64,000 nucleotides of DNA from Corylus avellana. Lineage: Eukaryota > Streptophyta > Magnoliopsida > Fagales > Betulaceae. Below are positions 57,857-64,000 of the stretch, piece by piece. The position numbers and the translations under genes are program-made. Positions within the stretch are counted from its first letter, which is position 1, and every line of letters begins with the position of its first letter. The notes beneath the pieces are model-generated. The model saw nothing but the letters and a program-made list of their open reading frames with translations, was not told the DNA's origin and made no database searches. The DNA is taken from NCBI RefSeq assembly GCF_901000735.1, contig NC_081541.1, forward strand, positions 49,228,771-49,292,770. The letters run 5' to 3'.

Positions 57857-59322
57857 GTGACTGGGATAGAGCTCTATAAATTGCAGAAATTGTTATTATG
57901 CTAACCATGTATTTTGCCTGGTTTCTTGTGTTGTGTGTTTAGGCTAACGGTTTAAAAAAAGAAAAGTCCTCTCTTTTTATTCCCTTTTTGTTCTTTCTAG
58001 TGTTGCTTTCAGTTCTAATTGTAAAGCGAGGAAATGGAAGCATCTCTTTTTACGCTTTTTGGAGTTGTGGCTATTTTTTCTTGTAAATGACTTTTTATTC
58101 ATATTGCTAATATTTCTATTTAATTAGTTACATTTCCTTGATTTTTTTAACTTTGACCCTATAGCCCTTATTCAATTCTTTCTTCGGTCAATAATCACAT
58201 ATCCATAGCTCTACCTATCCACGTTGGGGGGGCATGTTTGCCTTGTACAGGTTCAGAGAGTTTGCCCTTTAAAGGTGTAGATGCAAGATGTTACCATTCT
58301 TCAAAATCCAACATATTATATTTGTTGTTTATGAGTTGAATGTCAAACAAAAATTTATTTAAAGTATGGTTATGAATATGAAGATCTCAATTCCTTGACA
58401 GTGTAAATTATTTTAGTAGTTATCAATCAAGTAGGGCTAGGGTTGTAAACAAACTAAGCCATTATTAGTGATCAGGATTGGGTTTTGCACAAATAAGCTC
58501 GACTCGAACTCGGTTTATTTAATAAATAAGCCAAGTTTACTTATAAAAACATAAATAAATTGAGTTTGAACACTAAACTAGGCTGATTATTAAACGAGCC
58601 GAATTCCCAAAAACTCGGCTCGACTCAACTTTGGTAATGACCGCCAGATTTTGCGCAGAGATAGAGCACCAGCATAAACATATAATAGGAGTAAATATTA
58701 TTTAAGATGCTACATGTTAATGAAGATCATGAAAATCTAAAATTAGATCATGGTGCTGCATGTTAAAGAAGCTCATGAGAACCCGATAGCATCTAGTTAA
58801 ACATAAATTATGGGCCACCATTAGCAAGCTAACTGAAAAGGCTTGTGCATAGGAGCCTGGTAAGTCATCTGGGACCTTGTTAAATTGAATCAATCAAGTA
58901 AACTTTGCTGATGTTATCTTGTGTATAAAATTGCTGTCAACCTAACAAAATCCGCACTGAAAAATTAGCTCCATCATCATAACTGAAGTTACTGCAGGCA
59001 TATGGGCATGGAGCTTCCTAGATCAACAGTTGCAATGCATGAATCCCAATTTTCTAGCACGAAGAAGTTAATTAACATGGAGGCACCATATCGAGCCCAA
59101 AAGACGACCATGAACACGCGATAGCTTCGAGTGTACGAAACCAAAATCATATATAAGAAAATATTTCATGTAGTTGTAAATCAACCAATACCATTCTAGT
59201 AAAAATTTTTTAAAGGCCCTTAAATGATGAAAACTGTTCATTGAAAGAATAAATAAATAATATAATCCCAGATTCCATGTTAGCATAGCTTATCCTATGA
59301 AGAAATGCTTCCTCCGATGAAT
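57857..59322. other. Convergent intergenic region between NT-C2 gene and nucleotidase
   Basis: The NT-C2 3'UTR follows the stop at 57856. A degenerate repeat with GCTCGACTCGAACTCGG and CGGCTCGACTCAAC lies at 58495-58630, similar to the motif near 37740. The rest is AT-rich without an evident gene. The two flanking genes point toward each other, so both 3' ends fall here. Confidence 0.45.
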
Positions 59323-59546
59323 GAGTAATGCTACTCTTCACACTTATTTATTACGCCCATTCCACACCAGCTGACAGGGAGTGTTTTAAGTGACTTCCCA
59401 TGTCCGCCACTTTAAAAAAAAAAAAAAAAACAATAATAAAACTACTTAAAGCATGTTACATTAGCCAGTGTGAAATAAGTGTAATAAATGGACATTAGCT
59501 AGTTTGAAATAAACGTAATAAATTGGTGTAAAGAGTAGCATTACTC
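59323..59546. mobile_element. MITE with GAGTAATGCTAC termini next to the nucleotidase stop codon
   Basis: The left end GAGTAATGCTACTCTTCACA is mirrored by the right end TGTAAAGAGTAGCATTACTC. Flanks CCGATGAAT and TCGGTGAAT match at 7 of 9 positions, consistent with an old 9-bp Mutator-type duplication. It lies 22 bp downstream of the TGA of the minus-strand nucleotidase gene, so it must supply most of its 3'UTR. Related ends are found in the NUP1 intron (2304, 2619). Confidence 0.8.
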
Positions 59547-59568
59547 TCGGTGAATTTGCATATAGTAA

Positions 59569-60659
59569 TCAACCACCTCCAGCTGGACAGAGCTGTGAAG
59601 CAAGCTCGACTACTCCCCACATGGGTGCATCATTCTGCAAGTAAACATAAGCTGAAATTAGTAGTATAATCAATATAGAGGACATGACTTCTTCTACAAA
59701 AGTCTCTCTCTCTCTCTCTCTCTCTCACGCACACCCACACCTCCCATTGTAGGTGGCACCATGGAAGTAATACCAAAATTTTGTGATAGTGCAGGGATTG
59801 TCCCCTGTAGCAAAAGCACTTTCTTAACTGACCCTCATTAAAGATTGTACTCGCACAATTTTATGTAATGAGAAATTCTCTTTAGTCTAGGCCCTGCATA
59901 CGAAATGCTTCAAGAATCGGATGTTGCATGGCCAAGATAATTACCTAAGGACAAGGGTATTCTTAACAGCATAAATATTGCCAAATTCACAGATTCATCT
60001 AGATAGCTTCACTACATCTGTCATAAAATCCTTTATTGCTTAATTTAGCCAGATGAAATCATACCTAAGGTTGTAACAGCAGTCCAGGAGAAGATTATCT
60101 ATATTAGCAAGACTATTATTCTTCAGGCACCCAAAGGAAGGAAATAGACAAACCAAAGACATTTTGTAACAAGGCATTCAACTCACCAGGTAAACAATAT
60201 CAAAGGATTTTCTGTAGCCATCAAGAGAGTTCTCAATATTGTCGTTCCTGAGACAGCATTTCATAGGTTCAGTTACTGAATTAATTTATATAAAATTATA
60301 GTACTCCAGCATTAACTTTTAACCCAAGCAAGTGATAACAGAGTTAAATAATAAGCAAAGCAGATGCATAAGTAAAAGAAGCATCAATTTTACTATGAAA
60401 AACCAAAAACTAACTTGCTTATTTTCAGTAGTGTTTGATGCTTGATTACAATGGTACAATATAAACTTCACATAAAACATGTGATCGCTCTATTCTGCCT
60501 TTGAACATGACCACACAACACCACCTTCCATCTTACATTTTCCAGCAGAACCAAATCAATGATCCCTTTATTTCGGCTGCTCTTAGACTCCACATACTTA
60601 TAGTCATTTTTATTCATGTTCTGACTTTCCAATCACTATGGGCTTCTATAGCATACTTG

Positions 60660-60696
<37 letters not shown>

Positions 60697-63605
60697 CCCT
60701 GTTTGGGAAGGGGAGGGGGGGCGGAATTGGTTCTACAAAACCAAACCCAAAGGAAAAACGATTAATGCACCCACCTCAAAAGTATTTGTCAGTCTCAGTG
60801 CACCTTAAGCAGTCCCTCTTGGTAATCTAACCAAGCATCTATAATAAAACTCATCCAAACCAATCCCTCATGGTAATCCAACCTCCGTAACAAAGACATT
60901 GCTCCTCTGAGAATCGTTTGCCATTAATCAAAAGCAATCCCTCTTCCCCTTCTTACAAAAATAACATTTCATTTGTTAGCATTGCGAACCTCGACAGCCT
61001 GATGATTGCAAAGTACTCCTCTACAAACCTGACAAAGTGCTTTTTTGTCTTGCACGGACACAGTCACCAAGATCAACAAAAAATCATGTAATTTAATAAA
61101 CCCTCTTTCAGCAATGTAGACAATTTCAGAATTAAAAATTAAAATCAACAACTTTGACAACAAGGGGTCCTCAGTCAATGACTCACAGTCTGGAAAAATA
61201 AAACAAGGCTTAAAATTAAGTGTAACTTGCAACTAAATTGTAATTACAACTTCAGAGAACATTAAAGGAACTTTTTTTTTTTTTTGATAAGTAAAGATAT
61301 ATAGATCAAAAGCACATAGGGGCACAATCCTAGTATATCGAAAGTATACAAGAGAGCAACTAAGAAGAAGAAAAAGAAGAAGAGAACATAAAAAGAAAAT
61401 CATGGAAGCTGATCACTAGGGGCACTAGCCAACTAGCAGTCCAAGTGAAAAGGGTGTACAAGAAAAAATGAATAAGGTCCTCAACAGTAAGGAACTAAGA
61501 CAGTAAGGAAAGCAATCCCCTATCTTTCCATATAGTTAAAGGCTGTTGGATTAGTTGCAACCTCTACTGATTACAACAGCAAGTATGCACTTCTGAGCAC
61601 AATCTATTTTCCACCCAGGTTGCTACCATTAGAACAAGGACATCAAAATTGCTGCCTTTACTTTGTTTCTTTCAGATTTCCTTTATATTGGTATGGTGGG
61701 ACTGCATCCGTGCCTTGGCCATCATGAATTAAGCAGCAATATGTATGGACCTTCCTAAAAATTGATTCAATGATGGGATCCAATGCTGAAACCAACTCTT
61801 ACCCTTTTATAATTAGATCTTCTAACAAAGAATTGCAAGAAGTTGATTAGAATGGTTACACCCATTGCTGGAGTCCAAAGACAATGTGAGCAATCCCTAG
61901 TTCATTCTATGTTCCCAGTTTCTTGGATTCCCATCATTTTACAAAGTAGTTAAATTACATTGCCACTCCAGTTTGATCAGTATGATACTGAACCTAGGCT
62001 CTGCTGGTTCACTCATGCCTCATCAACAGATAACGTAGATTTTAGTGCTCTTTTTTGAAACCACAAGCGACCAAAGTAGTTTGTTATTCTTATTCTTAAA
62101 ATGGGTGAGCACTTCCTTTTTTTAAGTGATGGTTTACATAATTATATACATAGCAAAAATTTGGTTCACACACACACCCACACACAAAACCCACCACCCA
62201 AAAGATTCAGCAAAAGGGCTAGTAATATTAGAAGATTTGTGTCTTACTAGTGAACACTCATGTCCACCTTTGTCCAACAACACTTATTTGGATGCCTATT
62301 GAAGAATTCAGCTTCATTCACCCAAGATGTTCAGAACTTGAGTGTTTGGAATTCTTTGTCAAGAAACATATATAACACAGTATATATATACATGTATACA
62401 TCTAATAATATAAGTCACGAAGGGAAGCATATATAATTGTTTCTCCATGTTTAGATTTTTAAGAGTTGCCTTGTCTTTGCTGAAACACAACATGCATGTC
62501 CATGTCCATGTCCACACATTGTAGTTAAAAGGAGAGTTTAAAACTAGAAGAGGAAAAGAAAAGATTCACAACAAGAAATAATGTGGTATTGTCCCATCCG
62601 ATCTAATATAAAAAATCGAATCATGAATTGATCAAGAACATTTCTGAGCAAATAACTTGTTGAATATATTGCTATGCTAAAGCTGCTAAAACAAATAAGC
62701 CTAATAGGAAAAGAGCTCAAACATGAAAATAACAGTTCAGGAAAAAAAAAATTATAAGTAACTAAATTTCATTAAAAAACCAAAGGGTACACGTGAAGTA
62801 TACAAGTTCATGAAAACTAGAAATATGAAAACAATCACAGGCAGCCATCAAATGGAAGAGAAAAAGTATTTCGAAACAAAACACGTAGTTTACGGAATTA
62901 GACACATTAGATGAAGTGCAAAAATATTTAAAAATGCATCTAGCATCTTTTACTAGGATTTGAGAATTGTACATGTTTGATTATTTTCTAAAAGTATGTG
63001 AAGGTACTATGGAAGTATTATCCACTCAATAAACTTCTATAGACTATAACTATGAGCAAGTGATGTTAGTCTAAATAAATTTTAACTCAAACTTGTTGTA
63101 AATCTTGGAAAATATATTTTCCAATTACAACAAAGGAAAATGATAGCAGCTCACAAGCATCTCCACATTCTGTGGATTCACTGGAGAAGATGCATATAAA
63201 GGTGAACATGACTAACTATTGTGAAACGTCATAGAAGCAAGTTTATTCAAAACCAATGAACTTTACAATGAATTTAGACAGAACAAAAGACCTATGTTTT
63301 TTAAAAGATGCTTTAAAAAGTGAAGGTAACTTTACAATCTATCCAAGTGACAAAATATATATAAATTGCTGGGGTTGAGGAAGTTTTACAAACTTACAGA
63401 AAACCCACAGATATTCGAGTCTCGTAGTTCAAACCATCAGACATTCCCAAGTCCCCAATGTGATCACCAAGAAGCAGCACATTGGTCCTCTTCTTCACTA
63501 AGGCACTGCTGTCAGTTGGCCCATCGATATCACCCAATTGATCATGCAAAGGAGCAGCCATATCAAGAGCATGCTCATTTTTATTAAGGCTATGAATTGT
63601 CTTCC
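59569..63605 (-). CDS. Cytosolic 5'-nucleotidase III / UMPH-1 family, last three exons (5' part outside window)
   Basis: HAD-superfamily pyrimidine (UMP/CMP or 7-methyl-GMP) 5'-nucleotidase, which dephosphorylates nucleoside monophosphates in the cytosol. Minus-strand exons 63605-63398, 60247-60187 and 59634-59569 (TGA) join in phase to about 111 C-terminal residues. The first reads GKTIHSLNKNEHALDMA and contains the HAD acidic motif LLLGDHIGDLGMSDG, whose two Asp residues bind Mg2+, followed by LNYETRISVGFL. The second gives NDNIENSLDGYRKSFDIVYL and the last NDAPMWGVVELASQLCPAGG. These match the C terminus of plant UMPH-1-like proteins as I recall them. The intron at 60248-63397 is 3.1 kb and rich in repeats. 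The catalytic DxDxT N-terminal part lies to the right of the window. No exon was seen between 63606 and 64000. Confidence 0.93.
59701..59727. repeat. (TC)n microsatellite
   Basis: About 13 TC repeats in the intron between the last two exons of the minus-strand nucleotidase gene. Confidence 0.9.
60661..60692. repeat. (TC)n microsatellite
   Basis: About 14 TC/CT repeats in the large nucleotidase intron, followed by a G-rich patch (GGGGAGGGGGGGCGG) at 60710-60724. Confidence 0.9.
61268..62030 (-). mobile_element. LINE 3'-end remnant in nucleotidase intron
   Basis: On the minus strand it ends TTTACTTATCAAAAAAAAAA (61271-61290 on plus), the usual plant L1 tail. It is preceded by TTGTATACTTTCGATATACT and GTGCCCCTATGTGC, text of the kind seen in L1 3' regions. 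Coding similarity upstream is too decayed to read with confidence. The left (5') limit is uncertain. Confidence 0.5.
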
Positions 63606-63682
63606 CTGTAAAAAGTTCCCAAGCAAAATAAAAACAGATATTACATGCAAAACCATACACAAATCAAACAGAATGAATGTAT

Positions 63683-64000
63683 AACTCCCTTCGTCTCAAA
63701 ATAGACAATGTGTTGTCCTTCTCGGGTTGTTCCAAAATAGATGAAAATTTCCCAAAAAAAACCATCCATTTAACTTTCCATGTTATCCTTAAATTTGAAC
63801 CCACAATTTTTCAAATTTGAACTCACTTTCTTTTTCTTCTTCTTTTTTTTTTTCTATTCAAAAAGGGCAAGAGGGGGGTGACCAACTATGGCTACTCTAC
63901 GTGGGTATTACCATGGTAGCACCTACATGCTCAGAATTGCTCAGGAAGGGTCTAGACGATGGGAACCGCATGCATTCTCTCAAGACCAATTGAGCCATAG
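63683..64000. mobile_element. Stowaway-like MITE end at the right edge of the window
   Basis: ACTCCCTTCGTCTCAAAATA at about 63684 resembles the CTCCCTCCGTCCCAAAATA terminus of Stowaway (Tc1/mariner) MITEs and is preceded by TA. The opposite end was not found before position 64000. No nucleotidase exon was seen here. Confidence 0.4.

Noticed and set aside
1..64000. CRISPR array, phage defence or biosynthetic gene cluster
   Set aside because: No regularly spaced repeats, no prokaryotic genes and no clustered enzyme families are present; repeats are eukaryotic transposons and segmental duplications.

Overview
This is a stretch of plant nuclear DNA, very probably from a woody eudicot. The evidence is GT-AG introns from 80 bp to nearly 4 kb, AT-rich intergenic DNA full of MITEs, SINE/LINE and LTR remnants, and plant-type proteins (NUP1/NUP136, a plant NT-C2 protein, a UMPH-1-like nucleotidase). 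I cannot name the species; the repeats fit a tree genome but I would not go further. There is no CRISPR array, operon or prokaryotic feature. One run of exactly 100 Ns (12686-12785) is a scaffold gap.

Layout. (1) 56-4751 (+): 3' part of an FG-repeat nucleoporin of the NUP1/NUP136 family. (2) 5.9-10.55 kb and 11.1-14.65 kb: a tandem duplication of a small unnamed plant gene on the minus strand. Copy 1 is complete (296 aa). Copy 2 keeps its first and last coding exons but its middle exon is not visible, and it is broken by the gap. (3) 15465-18314 (+): complete NSA2, a 60S ribosome biogenesis factor. A 1.1 kb CACTA-type non-autonomous element (18530-19656) follows it, inserted into a repeat that recurs further downstream. 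(4) 21538-37019 (+): complete 16-exon WDR75 (yeast Utp17/Nan1 family), a small-subunit processome protein, with a decayed L1-type LINE and a SINE-like element in its introns. (5) 37.0-54.0 kb: gene-free repeat territory dominated by a second tandem duplication (41917-47173 and 48155-53361). Each unit carries sequence related to both flanks of NSA2. (6) 54538-57856 (+): complete four-exon NT-C2 (EEIG1/EHBP1 N-terminal) protein of 743 aa. (7) 59569-63605 (-): the last three exons of a cytosolic 5'-nucleotidase III/UMPH-1 type enzyme whose 5' part lies beyond the right edge.

Functional links. NSA2 (large subunit) and WDR75 (small subunit) are both ribosome assembly factors 3 kb apart on the same strand. 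Both carry telo-box-like AAACCCT motifs near the start, and NSA2 also has a TGGGCT (site II) motif, as is usual for plant ribosome genes. The other genes have no evident pathway link. 

I saw no obvious undescribed multi-gene system. The most interesting points are a possible Cys-His-Asp papain-like domain at the C terminus of the NT-C2 protein, the two tandem duplications with dated-looking insertions (filled versus empty sites), a conserved GC-AG intron, and a perfect 39-bp-arm palindrome present in only one duplicate.
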